A DNA stretch of 64,000 nucleotides, taken from positions 727,756 through 791,755 of the forward strand of contig JAKVCS010000001.1 of assembly GCA_022448365.1 (NCBI GenBank), given 5' to 3'. The DNA is from Saccharospirillaceae bacterium (lineage in GTDB: Bacteria > Pseudomonadota > Gammaproteobacteria > Pseudomonadales > Oceanobacteraceae). Shown here in pieces: positions 36,303 to 46,502 of the stretch. Position 1 is the stretch's first letter. Each line of letters opens with the position of its first letter. The notes beneath the pieces were generated by a model that saw only the letters and a list, made by a program, of their open reading frames with translations, was not told where the DNA came from and searched no databases. A program made the translations under genes and the position numbers.

Positions 36303-36707
36303 ATGAGAATTTTGCACACAATGCTGCGAGTCGGGGATCTGGATAAATCCATCGCCTTTTACACCGACGTGATGGGGATGAAATTGATTCGTAGCCGCGA
36401 GAATGAGGAATATCAGTACACACTGGCTTTTCTTGGCTATGGTGATGAAAGTGACGGTGCCGTGATTGAACTGACCTACAACTGGGGCACTCATCAGTAC
36501 GATTTAGGCAATGCTTATGGACACATTGCCATTGAAGTCGAGGATGTTTATGCAACCTGTGAAGCGATTCGCAAACATGGTGGCAACGTTACCCGTGAAG
36601 CGGGCCCGGTAAAAGGCGGTAAAACCGTTATTGCTTTTGTTGAAGACCCGGACGGCTACAAAATTGAACTGATTCAAACCAAAGGTTCGTTGGAAACAAA
36701 ATCATAG
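36303..36707 (+). CDS. gloA: Lactoylglutathione lyase (glyoxalase I)
   Basis: 134 residues. It converts the hemithioacetal of methylglyoxal and glutathione to S-lactoylglutathione. The metal ligands match E. coli GloA in number: His5, Glu56, His74 and Glu122. The start [17 protein letters not shown] and the absence of the long insert of zinc-type enzymes point to the nickel-dependent class. Ribosome binding site is weak (AAGAG upstream of 36303). It follows nth after 71 bases in the same direction. Confidence 0.97.
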   Translation: MRILHTMLRVGDLDKSIAFYTDVMGMKLIRSRENEEYQYTLAFLGYGDESDGAVIELTYNWGTHQYDLGNAYGHIAIEVEDVYATCEAIRKHGGNVTREAGPVKGGKTVIAFVEDPDGYKIELIQTKGSLETKS

Positions 36708-36714
36708 ACAACAA

Positions 36715-37020
36715 TTACTGGTTACGTCCATGCCACATCGCCTGAATCTTTTTCCACCAGGGTTCAAGCCGTTTTTCCCGGCTGAGAAAATGCTCCGCCT
36801 GGAAGTAAGCATTCAACAGGTGACCGTGGCTGGGCGCCTCGCCGTACAGCAGACGCCAGCGCCGCTCAGCCTCTTTTTGTAGTCGATAAAAAGTCTGATC
36901 GTAGGCCGTGTTACCACTGTAAAAATCTTGTTCATGCAATTGCACCGAAGTATCTCGTGGCAATTTACGCAGCTCGTCAACAAACCATTGAATCAGAGCT
37001 TCCGGTGGCTGGTTAATCAC
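36715..37020 (-). CDS. Hypothetical protein
   Basis: 101 residues from a GTG at 37020 with GAGG upstream. It is rich in Trp (seven), Arg, Glu and His, and is predicted helical and cytoplasmic. No family is recognised. It converges with gloA (8 bases between the stop codons) and lies downstream of the HI0933-family flavoprotein gene on the same strand, 127 bases away. Confidence 0.55.
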   Translation of the reverse strand: MINQPPEALIQWFVDELRKLPRDTSVQLHEQDFYSGNTAYDQTFYRLQKEAERRWRLLYGEAPSHGHLLNAYFQAEHFLSREKRLEPWWKKIQAMWHGRNQ

Positions 37021-37146
37021 ATCATCACCTCGGCAATCATAGTACTTTTCAGCTTACTGCCACAGAACCGACCTTGTCTATGGGAATAACCCGTCTGCTG
37101 AGGGCTTTGTTGGCCCTTCCAATGTTACTTAATGGTGTATCCGGAC

Positions 37147-38355
37147 TTAAACGCACTCGGCTGCCGCTACAGCACTGGCCCAGGCCCACTGGAAATTAAA
37201 GCCACCAAGATGACCGGTGACGTCGAGTACTTCACCGATAAAGAACAGCCCCGGCTGCTGCTTCACTTCCATCGATTTTGACGAAATAAGATCGGTATTA
37301 ACCCCACCCAATGCAACCTCCGCAGTACGATACCCCTCCGTACCCGAAGGTTTCACCTGCCACTGATGAATATTGTCAGCAACAGTATCCATATCTGCAC
37401 CACTGAGTTGAGCCAGCGTTACCGAAGACAGCTCAGGGTGCTTTTGCTGCAGCCACAATTCAGCAAATTTTTGCGTAAAGAACTCGGCCAACCAGTTTTT
37501 TAAACTGACTTTGGGGCGCTGATGTTGTTGCTGCCTTAACCGCTCACTCAGACTTTGCGACGGTAACAAATCTATTTCAACGGCATCGCCTTCAGCCCAG
37601 TAAGACGAAATTTGCAGAATCGCCGGACCACTCAAACCTCGATGTGTAAATAACAAATCCTCGCTAAAGCTCTTGTTATTGCAACGAACGGCAACGTTCA
37701 AGGATGTGCCCGACAAAGACTCACATAAAGCCTTGTGATGATCGGTAACGACAAACGGAACCAGCCCGGCTCGGGTAGGGTATACGTCGAGATTAAACTG
37801 GCGGGCAATGTCATAGCCGAAGCCGGTTGCCCCAAGCGTAGGAATGGATGGTCCACCCGTCGCAATCACCAACGACTGACATTGAAGTCGGCCCGAAGAT
37901 GTCTGCAGCTGATAACGCAGACCCTCGTCATTTGCATCATGGATGGGTTCTATCAGGTCAATCGATGTTTTCAGCTGAATACGGGCACCACCCAGCTGGC
38001 ATTCATCCAGCAACATATTGAGAATATCGCTGGCTTTGTTATCGCAGAATAACTGGCCACCCTTCTTCTCGTGATACGCGATACCGTACTTATCGACCAA
38101 CGCAATAAAATCCCACTGAGTGTAGCGACTCAGTGCTGATTTGCAAAAATGTGGGTTATGAGACAAATAGCGGTCAGGTTCTACGTAATAATTGGTGAAG
38201 TTACAACGACCGCCACCTGACATCAGAATTTTCTTACCGGCTTTATTGGCATGATCAAGCACCAGAACCTGACGTCCCCGCTGAGCGGCCTGGGCAGCGC
38301 ACATAAGACCGGCAGCGCCGGCACCAATAATTATCACTTCGTATTTCTGCAGCAT
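37147..38355 (-). CDS. FAD-dependent oxidoreductase, HI0933/YhiN family
   Basis: 402 residues from the ATG at 38355 (a TTG frame starting at 38406 is unlikely). The N-terminal FAD-binding motif GAGAAGLMCAAQAAQRG is followed by KAGKKILMSGGGRCNFTN, the signature of the HI0933-like flavoprotein family, then ATGGPSIPTLGATGFGYDIA and the C-terminal GEVLDVTGHLGGFNFQWAWASA. The family is widespread, with uncertain physiological function. It is divergent from the acyltransferase gene across 125 bases. Confidence 0.9.
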   Translation of the reverse strand: MLQKYEVIIIGAGAAGLMCAAQAAQRGRQVLVLDHANKAGKKILMSGGGRCNFTNYYVEPDRYLSHNPHFCKSALSRYTQWDFIALVDKYGIAYHEKKGGQLFCDNKASDILNMLLDECQLGGARIQLKTSIDLIEPIHDANDEGLRYQLQTSSGRLQCQSLVIATGGPSIPTLGATGFGYDIARQFNLDVYPTRAGLVPFVVTDHHKALCESLSGTSLNVAVRCNNKSFSEDLLFTHRGLSGPAILQISSYWAEGDAVEIDLLPSQSLSERLRQQQHQRPKVSLKNWLAEFFTQKFAELWLQQKHPELSSVTLAQLSGADMDTVADNIHQWQVKPSGTEGYRTAEVALGGVNTDLISSKSMEVKQQPGLFFIGEVLDVTGHLGGFNFQWAWASAVAAAECV

Positions 38356-38480
38356 TTGGCCGTTACACTTCACTTTTATGACAAACAATCTGCTTGGCAG
38401 TACCAACCATGTGGCCTGCGCAACAGGGCTGGTATTATGCCACAGAAGAGTTCAGACACTTGTTTACAGAGGAATGATTG

Positions 38481-39290
38481 ATGGAATTGTTTGACCGCCA
38501 GGGTCTGATGAAAGCGACTAAACTGTCACCACGAAAACTGGATATGTTGCTCTACCTGTTGAAAGGGCCAACTCTGAATCGCATCTACAGTCAGCTGACG
38601 AAAAAACAGGGCATCGACATGATTGAAGAGGCGTTGAATTTTCTCCAGATCCGCCTCAGTTATGACATGGAAGCACTGGCGCGTGAAATACCCGAGGAAG
38701 GTCCGTTTATTACAGTATCGAACCATCCCTTTGGTTTTCTCGACGGAATTATTCTATTACTGATCGTTGGCCGTAAACGGAAGGATTTTCGTGTCGTTGC
38801 TAATTTTCTGTTGAGTTATTTTGCTCCGATATCCGATCTGTTTATTACCGTAAATCCATTTGAAAATTCCGGTCCGAAACGCATGGGCGGCACCAAGAAG
38901 TCCCTGACTCAGCTGCAAGCCGGACTTGGTCTCGGTATTTTCCCCGCCGGAGAAGTTTCGACCTGGTATAAGGCTCAAAGTGGTATTCAGGATTGTGACT
39001 GGTCATTATCGAGCATGAAGTTAATCAAGAATGCACAGGTACCGGTTATTCCGATGTACTTTCATGGCCACAATAGCCGCAGCTTTCACCTGTTGGGTAA
39101 AGTGCACCCTGCTCTGCGTACCTTGCGGATCCCGGCTGAATTTCTTAAAAAACGAAACTCCACCATTCATATTGGTATCGGCGAGCGTATTGAACCGGCA
39201 GAGTTAAACAACCTCGAAGGCCCGGAAGCCATGCGGGAACTCTTACGCAGTAAGGTTTATACACAACAGAAAAAGTTAATTGATAACTAA
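38481..39290 (+). CDS. Lysophospholipid acyltransferase family protein
   Basis: 269 residues from the ATG at 38481 with GAGGA upstream. The acyltransferase block has NHPFGFLDG near residues 80-88, an H-x5-D form of the PlsC H-x4-D motif found in lyso-ornithine lipid and related acyltransferases, and GIFPAGEVS near 152-160 in place of FPEGTRS. It probably acylates a lysolipid at the inner membrane, though no long helix is obvious. The N-terminal 70 residues are helical. The substrate is not defined. It is convergent with rnhB. Confidence 0.8.
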   Translation: MELFDRQGLMKATKLSPRKLDMLLYLLKGPTLNRIYSQLTKKQGIDMIEEALNFLQIRLSYDMEALAREIPEEGPFITVSNHPFGFLDGIILLLIVGRKRKDFRVVANFLLSYFAPISDLFITVNPFENSGPKRMGGTKKSLTQLQAGLGLGIFPAGEVSTWYKAQSGIQDCDWSLSSMKLIKNAQVPVIPMYFHGHNSRSFHLLGKVHPALRTLRIPAEFLKKRNSTIHIGIGERIEPAELNNLEGPEAMRELLRSKVYTQQKKLIDN

Positions 39291-39333
39291 TCAGGGAGAC
39301 AATAGAACCGCGACGTTCAATACTGCGGATGAT

Positions 39334-39957
39334 TTAAAGAAGCTTCTTTACCGGCGCATAAGAACGGCGGTGAATATCGCACGGGCCGTGTTCCGCTAAG
39401 GCTTCCAAATGCGCTTTGGTGCCATAACCTTTGTGTTTCGCGAAACCGTATTCCGGATAGCGTTCATCCAGTTTGACCATTTCACGGTCACGCTGCACTT
39501 TAGCCAGTACCGACGCGGCAGAAATGGCCGCCACCAGCGCATCGCCTTTGATAATGGCAGTGGCTTGAATATCCAGTTCAGGCAGCCTGTTGCCATCGAT
39601 TAATGCGTGCTGACAAGATTCCTGCAAACCATTCACTGCACGACTCATGGCGAGCATGCGGGCATTAAGAATATTCATACGATCAATTTCTTCGACAGTG
39701 GCGCGAGCAATGCAATAGTCAATGGCCTGCTGACGAATTTCATCGAATAACCGTTCGCGTTTTTTTTCCGTCAGCTTTTTTGAGTCGGTTAATTCCGGAA
39801 TCGGTTTATCCGGATCAAGTATCACTGCCGCCGCAACAACATCACCACACAAGGGGCCTGCACCAGCTTCATCGACACCACAATAAACCACAGCATGATC
39901 GATTAAACGCTGCTCTACCTCGGTCTTTACGGCACCACCAGAGTCCTGTTCACTCAT
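39334..39957 (-). CDS. rnhB: Ribonuclease HII
   Basis: 207 residues. It cleaves at single ribonucleotides in DNA and starts their removal. Catalytic Asp29 and Glu30 are in VDEAGAGPL; the family motif there is DEAGRGPL, and the DNA confirms Ala (GCA) in place of Arg. A third Asp is in [10 protein letters not shown] and the fourth in the [12 protein letters not shown] segment. The C-terminal [21 protein letters not shown] is normal. It starts inside the lpxB stop codon (ATGA), the usual end of the lpx cluster. Confidence 0.95.
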   Translation of the reverse strand: MSEQDSGGAVKTEVEQRLIDHAVVYCGVDEAGAGPLCGDVVAAAVILDPDKPIPELTDSKKLTEKKRERLFDEIRQQAIDYCIARATVEEIDRMNILNARMLAMSRAVNGLQESCQHALIDGNRLPELDIQATAIIKGDALVAAISAASVLAKVQRDREMVKLDERYPEYGFAKHKGYGTKAHLEALAEHGPCDIHRRSYAPVKKLL

Positions 39958-41087
39958 GACTCAATCAGTTCCGCAACTGCCGCAGCAGCTTCTTCGTCGG
40001 CATTGCGTTTCAGCTGCCGATGAATAAACAGATAAGTTTCGTGTAACTGGTGCATATCGTCACTGTCTTCCAGGCGGGCTAGCAAGGCTTCAGACAAGTT
40101 TTCTGCCGTTGCTTCATGCTGAATCAGCTCTGGAACCAATTCACGACTGGCGAGTAAATTCGGTAATGAAATATAAGGCTGGGTCACCAGACGCTTGAGG
40201 ATCTTATACGTCAGTGGTGCCACGATGTAACTGACCACCATCGGTTTTTTCAGCAGCATCGCTTCCAGCGTAGCAGTACCCGATGCCAGTAAAATCGTAT
40301 CGGATGCAGCCATACAGGTTTGTGAACGACCAAGAATAACTTTCACCGGCAAGTTGCCTGGATATTGAGCCAGCATATTTTCTATTTGGTTGCGACGATC
40401 AACACTGGCTGCGGGAATAATAAATTGAAGATCGTTACGCTTTTCCAACATCAATTCAGCCGTGCGCAAAAATACCGCACCGAGACGCTCAACCTCGCTG
40501 CCTCGGCTCCCTGGCATCAAACAAACAACCTGACGATTTTGATCCAGACCAAGCGCTTCACGAGAGGGCGCAGTGGGTGTCTCAAGCGCAATTTTATCAG
40601 CCAGATGATGACCAACAAATTTCACAGGGACCTTGTGCTGCTGATAAAACTGGGCTTCAAAAGGAAACAGTGTCAGCATTAAGTCCACCGCTTTTGCGAT
40701 TTTTAATACCCGCTTTTCACGCCAGGCCCACACCGACGGACTCACGTAGTGCGCGGTTTTAATTCCGCTCTGGCGCAGCTTATGTTCCAACGTCAGGTTA
40801 AAGTCCGGTGCATCGATTCCGATGAATACATCCGGCGGATCAGCACGCCAGCGCTTAATCAGATTACGACGAACTTTCAGTAATTCAAGTAAACGGCCAA
40901 GCACCTCAACCAGCCCCATCACCGACAAACGCTCCATTGGAACCAGGCTATTGAACCCCTGAGCGATCATTAATGGTCCGCCGATTCCTTCGAAAGTGGC
41001 AGCTGGGTAACGTTGTTTTAATTGCTGAATCAGGCCAGCCCCGAGCATATCACCCGAGGTTTCACCGGCTACGATGGCTATGCGCAT
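39954..41087 (-). CDS. lpxB: Lipid-A-disaccharide synthase
   Basis: 377 residues. It condenses UDP-2,3-diacylglucosamine with 2,3-diacylglucosamine 1-phosphate, giving the lipid A disaccharide. The start [21 protein letters not shown] is diagnostic, as are [11 protein letters not shown] near 118 and [17 protein letters not shown] residues near 195. It is a peripheral inner-membrane glycosyltransferase. It follows lpxA by 22 bases and overlaps rnhB by four. Confidence 0.97.
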   Translation of the reverse strand: MRIAIVAGETSGDMLGAGLIQQLKQRYPAATFEGIGGPLMIAQGFNSLVPMERLSVMGLVEVLGRLLELLKVRRNLIKRWRADPPDVFIGIDAPDFNLTLEHKLRQSGIKTAHYVSPSVWAWREKRVLKIAKAVDLMLTLFPFEAQFYQQHKVPVKFVGHHLADKIALETPTAPSREALGLDQNRQVVCLMPGSRGSEVERLGAVFLRTAELMLEKRNDLQFIIPAASVDRRNQIENMLAQYPGNLPVKVILGRSQTCMAASDTILLASGTATLEAMLLKKPMVVSYIVAPLTYKILKRLVTQPYISLPNLLASRELVPELIQHEATAENLSEALLARLEDSDDMHQLHETYLFIHRQLKRNADEEAAAAVAELIES

Positions 41088-41109
41088 AGTGTGTGTCTTG
41101 AATATTTAA

Positions 41110-41880
41110 CTAACGGATAATGCCGCGATCACCGGCTTGCAGACTGTCAAACAGTACTTTGACGACTTCATCCTGCTGGGCAACCGGTGCAATCTGCTCC
41201 AATGCTTCAGCCAGCGTCAAACTCTGGCGGTACAGAGTTTTATAGGCTGCACGTAAGCGATTAATACTGTCTTTCGTGAACCCCCGACGCTTCAGACCTT
41301 CAACATTAATCCCATGCGGCTTAACCGGATATCCCTGAGACATCAGGTATGCCGGAATATCTTTTAAGACGATACTGCCGGTGCCACACATCGAATGTGC
41401 ACCGATATGACAGAATTGATGGACCTGAGTTGCACCGCCCAATATGGCGTAATCACCCACCTTCACATGACCTGCGATGTTGGTGTCATTGGCAAGGATA
41501 CAGTTATCACCAATAACGGCATCATGGGCAACGTGCACATTCACCATAAATAGATTATGGCTGCCAACCTGCGTGTGACCGGCATCCTGAACGGTGCCAC
41601 GATGGAAGGTGCAGGCTTCACGAATCACGTTGTTGTCGCCAACTTCGAGAGTCGTCGGTTCACCCGCGTATTTTTTATCCTGGCATTCCTCACCAATACT
41701 GGCGAACTGGAATATCTTGTTGTTTTTTCCGATTTTGGTTGGGCCACGCACAATAACGTGCGGACCAATGACAGTTCCTTCGCCAATTTCAACGTCTGGA
41801 CCAACAATCGAAAAGGGTCCAATTTCAACGTTGTCCGCGATATTCGCGGCAGGATCTACGATTGCTCTGGGATCAATCAT
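41110..41880 (-). CDS. lpxA: Acyl-ACP:UDP-N-acetylglucosamine O-acyltransferase
   Basis: 256 residues. First step of lipid A synthesis: it transfers a 3-hydroxyacyl chain to UDP-GlcNAc. Left-handed beta-helix hexapeptide repeats fill residues about 1-185 and the catalytic His lies in [11 protein letters not shown] (near 125). The C-terminal helical part contains [14 protein letters not shown]. Chain-length choice cannot be read. Start ATGA overlaps the fabZ stop codon. Confidence 0.97.
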   Translation of the reverse strand: MIDPRAIVDPAANIADNVEIGPFSIVGPDVEIGEGTVIGPHVIVRGPTKIGKNNKIFQFASIGEECQDKKYAGEPTTLEVGDNNVIREACTFHRGTVQDAGHTQVGSHNLFMVNVHVAHDAVIGDNCILANDTNIAGHVKVGDYAILGGATQVHQFCHIGAHSMCGTGSIVLKDIPAYLMSQGYPVKPHGINVEGLKRRGFTKDSINRLRAAYKTLYRQSLTLAEALEQIAPVAQQDEVVKVLFDSLQAGDRGIIR

Positions 41881-42341
41881 CTTTGCTCCAGCTGTCGTTC
41901 CGCACAGGCGATATCTGCTGAACAGACGACCTTTTCATCTACGAGAGCGCGGCACGTAAACTTCCATATGCCGCGGCGATGGCTGACGTAACGAGATTCC
42001 AGAATAACCTGATCTCCCGGTACGATAGGTTGTTTAAAACGTACATTATCGGCACTGGCAAAGTAGTACAACGTATTCGCTGCTTTTTCACGACCGAGAA
42101 TGCTTAACCCCAGTATGCCGGCAGACTGTGCCATAGCTTCCAGGGTCAGTACGCCGGGCATAATTGGGTGCCCAGGAAAGTGACCATTAAAAAATTCTTC
42201 ATTAATAGTGACGTTTTTCAGAGCACGAATAGTAGCACCACCTTCGTGTTCCAAATCAATTTCGTTCACCCGGTCAACTAACAGGAATGGATAACGATGC
42301 GGCAAAAAATCCTGTATTTGCTGAATATCATGCAGGGACAT
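41877..42341 (-). CDS. fabZ: 3-hydroxyacyl-ACP dehydratase FabZ
   Basis: 154 residues from the ATG at 42341, which overlaps the lpxD stop codon by one base (TGATG). It dehydrates 3-hydroxyacyl-ACP in fatty acid synthesis, competing with LpxA and LpxD for the same substrate. The hot-dog fold motif [19 protein letters not shown] (about 54-72) contains the catalytic His and Glu, and [13 protein letters not shown] is the usual N-terminus. Confidence 0.97.
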   Translation of the reverse strand: MSLHDIQQIQDFLPHRYPFLLVDRVNEIDLEHEGGATIRALKNVTINEEFFNGHFPGHPIMPGVLTLEAMAQSAGILGLSILGREKAANTLYYFASADNVRFKQPIVPGDQVILESRYVSHRRGIWKFTCRALVDEKVVCSADIACAERQLEQR

Positions 42342-43363
42342 CAAACTTCACCTTTTCTGGCTTTCTCTAACTGTTGCAGGCGTTTCACCATAGAATCCAG
42401 TTGTCGGAAACGCGTGGCACTGCGGCGCCATTCGTTCATTGGCATTTGCGCAGTACCCGACGCGTAAGCCCCCTTTTCAGTGATGGATTTACTGATAAGA
42501 GACATAGCGGCAATGTGCACACCATCGGCAATATCGAGATGCCCGGAAATACCAACACCACCAGCGATGGTGCAATATTTACCAATTGAGGTACTGCCAG
42601 CAACACCGGCATTGCCCGCCAGCGCGGAACCCTGACCAACACGCACGTTATGAGCAATCTGAACCAGGTTATCAATGATGACATCGTCTTCGATAACGGT
42701 ATCGCCAAGTGCCCCGCGATCAATACTGACATTGGATCCAATTTCAACGTCACTACCGATACGCACGCCACCCAACTGACAGATTTTGTGCCACTTGCCT
42801 TTATCCGGCGCGAAACCAAAACCGTCGGCTCCGATCACAGTTCCGGAATGTACGGTTACCCGATCTGCCAATACCACATTGTGATACAAGGTGACATTCG
42901 GATTAAGCTGACAGAGTTCGCCAACCATACAATAGTCACCAATCACAACACCGGCACCAATTTCACAACCTGAGCCAATCTGGCTGAACTCCCCAATCAC
43001 CGCATGAGCGGCAATCGAAACATCAGCTGCAACAGTCGCAGTTTCAGCCACAACCGCTGTGGGATGTATGCCCGTGGTCACTTTGGGTCTGTTGTTAAAC
43101 AGCTGGCTGGCCTGAGCAAAACTTAAATACGGGTTTGTTGCTACCAATGCACTGCCGGTGACCTGATCAGCCAGGTCTTCGGCAACGATGACAGCAGATG
43201 CTTTACTTTCTTTAAGCTGATTCTGATAACTCGGATTGGCCAGAAAGCTGACTTCTCCGGATATTGCATCGCTTAACGTATTCAGACCAGTTACCAACTG
43301 CTCCGCATCCCCGATTAATTTCAGGCCAAGTTCGCTGGCTAATTCACCCAGAGTGATCTGCAT
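42341..43363 (-). CDS. lpxD: UDP-3-O-acylglucosamine N-acyltransferase
   Basis: 340 residues. Third step of lipid A synthesis: N-acylation of UDP-3-O-acylglucosamine. The N-terminal uridine-binding domain (about 1-100) is followed by hexapeptide repeats of the left-handed beta-helix; catalytic His lies in [11 protein letters not shown] (near 240). The C-terminal helix ends in [10 protein letters not shown]. It is preceded by skp with a 16-base gap, the standard gammaproteobacterial order. Confidence 0.97.
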   Translation of the reverse strand: MQITLGELASELGLKLIGDAEQLVTGLNTLSDAISGEVSFLANPSYQNQLKESKASAVIVAEDLADQVTGSALVATNPYLSFAQASQLFNNRPKVTTGIHPTAVVAETATVAADVSIAAHAVIGEFSQIGSGCEIGAGVVIGDYCMVGELCQLNPNVTLYHNVVLADRVTVHSGTVIGADGFGFAPDKGKWHKICQLGGVRIGSDVEIGSNVSIDRGALGDTVIEDDVIIDNLVQIAHNVRVGQGSALAGNAGVAGSTSIGKYCTIAGGVGISGHLDIADGVHIAAMSLISKSITEKGAYASGTAQMPMNEWRRSATRFRQLDSMVKRLQQLEKARKGEV

Positions 43364-43379
43364 TATTCCAATCCACTGG

Positions 43380-43880
43380 TTATTCAGACTTTGCGTTCAA
43401 ACGTTCCAACAACAACTTGGTAATATCCGCTTTTTGCGATACGTAGATCGCAGCACCGGATTGAAGTACAACATCATAACCAGCTTCATCGATAATTGCT
43501 TTCAGCAACTTTTCAATATCAGGCAATTGTTTTTGGAAAAATTCTCTCTTCCATTTTTGTTCCATTTGTTGAAGCTTCTTGGCAAAAAACTGGAACTCTG
43601 CTTTTTTCTCTTCAAAATCATTTGCTGACTTACGACGTTCATCATCGCTCATCACATCGGCATTTTTCTGAACCTGCTCCTGCAGTTCACGCAGTTTCTG
43701 TTCCAGACCTTTGAGCTTATCGATATCCGTTTTGTTTTCAGCTTCGAAATTTTTTGCAGACGCTTTAAATACGTCGGATAAAAATAACGCACGTTCCATA
43801 TCAACAACGGCAATTTTTGAACCTTCTGCCATTGCAGTATTTATCAGCAGCGCAGCTGCCATAGCCATTAACCAGCGCAT
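43380..43880 (-). CDS. skp: Periplasmic chaperone Skp (OmpH)
   Basis: 166 residues from the ATG at 43880, chosen because AAGGAG at 43888-43893 is seven bases before it; the ATG at 43886 is only one base from that site. A signal peptide (about 1-18, ending NTAMA) precedes SKIAVVDMERALF and the long coiled-coil arms (about 45-115), which form the trimeric jellyfish that holds unfolded outer-membrane proteins for BamA. Its place between bamA and lpxD is standard. Confidence 0.95.
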   Translation of the reverse strand: MRWLMAMAAALLINTAMAEGSKIAVVDMERALFLSDVFKASAKNFEAENKTDIDKLKGLEQKLRELQEQVQKNADVMSDDERRKSANDFEEKKAEFQFFAKKLQQMEQKWKREFFQKQLPDIEKLLKAIIDEAGYDVVLQSGAAIYVSQKADITKLLLERLNAKSE

Positions 43881-43910
43881 CCTCATGCTCCTTAATTGTT
43901 TTATTTAATA

Positions 43911-46466
43911 TTAAAATACCTGGCCCAGAGAGAACTCAAAGCCTTCAGTACGATCTCCACGCTGCTCATTCAGCGGCACGGAATAGGTAAAGGTCAGCGG
44001 ACCAATCGCTGTAATCCAGGTTAAACCAGCACCAAAGCTGGTCCGGATTTCAGACAGATCAATTCCGGTATCACAATACGGGTGTTTACTCAGGTTGGGG
44101 ACATCAATATCCGATGGCTTGAAGCACTCATCGGTGAAGGTATTACCCGCGTCGAGGAAGAATACACTGCGCACAGAGCTGCGATCCTCAACAAAAGGCA
44201 ACGGATAAATCAGTTCAAAGCTGGCTTCCGTCAGGATATTACCGCCAAGGGCGCGCTCATCCTCGAGGAACAATGGCGCAGTCTGTACTGAGCCTGAACT
44301 GGTGGTTTTATAAACCGGACGGTAACGGTTCGGATTAGAAATACTGACCGCTGCACCATCAACATCCGTGGCATACACGACGTTCGGCGCACTGGAATCG
44401 ATCACGGGACGACCCAGTTCGTCCAGTTCGAACAACGGCTTACCACCGCTATCCGTTTCTACTACATTCACCACGGTATATTCAGGCAGGCCTTTCGCAC
44501 CCAGGCTGTTCGACCGGTAACCACGTACCGAGCCGACACCTCCGGCACGGAAATTCTTAAAGAACGGCAGACGATCCAGGTCGCCGTATCCATCGCCATA
44601 CCCCAACTCAGTGCGCAATCTCAGCGCCCATTCATCAGCAATCGGGTAGTAATAATTGGCAGTGTAACCCAGTTTGTAGTAACTCAAATCGCTGCCAGGA
44701 ACGGCAATATCTGCCGAGATACGGTGCTCAGTACCGGCTGTTGGGAATAGGCCACGATTCAGATTGTTATAACGCCAGTTCAGGCCAAGGGTGTATTCGT
44801 CGAAGTTCTTACCTTCGTCTTCAACGAACTGAACAATCTCACGTGGCACAGTGCTGCCAAGAAACATTTCAGTATTGGTATAACCCAGTGACATCGACAC
44901 ACGCTGACGGTGTGAAATTGGGTAGCCAAAGGTCATATTACCGCCCTTGGAATTGGTCTGGTAATCACTGACGGTGTTTAGACTACTGAAATCAGTTTTG
45001 CGATAAAACAAGTTGAAGCCGCGACTAACACCATCGATGGTGTAATACGGATTGGTGTAAGAGAAATTGTACGACTGGACCGTGTTATTCTTCTGTAAAC
45101 CCAGGCTCATGCGGTTACCGGTACCGAGGAAGTTATTCTGGCTGACACTCGCTCCCAGAATCACACCACTGGTGCCGGCATAGCCAATATTAAAGTTCAG
45201 GCTACCGCTCAACTGTTCTTCAACATTGTAATTAACATCAATCATATCGTCGGTGCCCGGAACAGCTGGCGTTTCAACGTTGACGCTTTTGAAGAAACCC
45301 AACTGATTCAGACGACTCTTACCGGCATCGATTTTATCGGTAGACGCCCAGCCACCTTCCATCTGAATCATTTCACGGCGCAATACCTCGTCCATGGTAC
45401 TTTGGTTACCACTGAAGTTGATATTACGCACGTAGGTGCGTTTTCCTGGCTCAATAAAGAAGGTCAGATCCACTTCTTTTTCTTCGTCATAGATTTTCGG
45501 GATGCCATCGACTTTAGCGAAAGTATAACCATCGTTACCAAGGCGCTTGCCCATTAAATCACTGGTAAAAGTTACCCGCCGACGAGAGAAAGTATCGCCG
45601 CTTTTGAGCAAGTACAGCTGCGTAAATTCATCTTCTTCCAATACCAGATCACCCGCCAGTTTCATATCACGGATGGTGTAGATATCCCCTTCGGTCACGT
45701 TAATGGTGATGTATACACCTTCTTTATCTGGTGACACGGACACCTGGGTTGATTCAATATTGAAGCGAATGTAACCGCGGTCGAGGTAGTAAGACCGCAA
45801 GGTTTCCAGGTCAGCGCCCAGTTTTTCGCGGCTGTATTTATCGTCGCTGGCGTACCATGACCAGAAGTTTGATGTCTGCAGCTGGAATTGCTTCAACAGT
45901 TCCTCGTCGCTGAACACGTTATTGCCAACGACGTTAACGTGCTCAATCGTAGCAACATTGCCCTCTTCCACATTAATTTTCAGAGATACGCGGTTCCGGG
46001 GCAGTCGCACCACTTCCGTTTCGATACCGGCGTCATAGCGGCCCTGAGCAACATACTGACGCTCAAGTTCCAACGCGATACGTTCCAGAGTTGAGCGCTT
46101 AAATACCAGACCTTCCGCCAGACCCGATTGTTTCAGACCGTCTAACAGGGCCTCTGTCTGAATGGCCTTGTTACCATCGATTTCGATACCAGTGATCGTC
46201 GGCAGTTCCACCAGCTTAACAATCAGTACATTGCCATCGCGCAGTAACTCAACGTCATTGAACAATCCTGATTTAAACAGACGCTTAGACGCCGTCACCA
46301 GGCGAGCACTACTAACCTGATCGCCAACATTAATCGGGAAACGTTCAAACACGGTTCCGGCTGATACCCTCTGTAAACCCTCCAGACGAATATCTTCGAT
46401 CGTGAACGACTCAGCATTAACCTGTGAGCCAAACCCCAATAACAGCGCAAACAACAAACAACGCAT
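43911..46466 (-). CDS. bamA: Outer-membrane protein assembly factor BamA
   Basis: 851 residues from the ATG at 46466 (a TTG six bases earlier is unlikely). A signal peptide (about 1-18, ending QVNA) is followed by five POTRA domains to about residue 420, then the 16-strand barrel. The loop-6 motif VRGYRS (near 655) and the C-terminal Phe of LGQVF are diagnostic. Asp-rich extracellular loops around 690-740 are longer than in E. coli. It inserts outer-membrane beta-barrels. It lies between rseP and skp. Confidence 0.97.
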   Translation of the reverse strand: MRCLLFALLLGFGSQVNAESFTIEDIRLEGLQRVSAGTVFERFPINVGDQVSSARLVTASKRLFKSGLFNDVELLRDGNVLIVKLVELPTITGIEIDGNKAIQTEALLDGLKQSGLAEGLVFKRSTLERIALELERQYVAQGRYDAGIETEVVRLPRNRVSLKINVEEGNVATIEHVNVVGNNVFSDEELLKQFQLQTSNFWSWYASDDKYSREKLGADLETLRSYYLDRGYIRFNIESTQVSVSPDKEGVYITINVTEGDIYTIRDMKLAGDLVLEEDEFTQLYLLKSGDTFSRRRVTFTSDLMGKRLGNDGYTFAKVDGIPKIYDEEKEVDLTFFIEPGKRTYVRNINFSGNQSTMDEVLRREMIQMEGGWASTDKIDAGKSRLNQLGFFKSVNVETPAVPGTDDMIDVNYNVEEQLSGSLNFNIGYAGTSGVILGASVSQNNFLGTGNRMSLGLQKNNTVQSYNFSYTNPYYTIDGVSRGFNLFYRKTDFSSLNTVSDYQTNSKGGNMTFGYPISHRQRVSMSLGYTNTEMFLGSTVPREIVQFVEDEGKNFDEYTLGLNWRYNNLNRGLFPTAGTEHRISADIAVPGSDLSYYKLGYTANYYYPIADEWALRLRTELGYGDGYGDLDRLPFFKNFRAGGVGSVRGYRSNSLGAKGLPEYTVVNVVETDSGGKPLFELDELGRPVIDSSAPNVVYATDVDGAAVSISNPNRYRPVYKTTSSGSVQTAPLFLEDERALGGNILTEASFELIYPLPFVEDRSSVRSVFFLDAGNTFTDECFKPSDIDVPNLSKHPYCDTGIDLSEIRTSFGAGLTWITAIGPLTFTYSVPLNEQRGDRTEGFEFSLGQVF

Positions 46467-46502
46467 TAACAATGAATTCCAAAAAAATGCCGGCTTAAAA
46501 CC

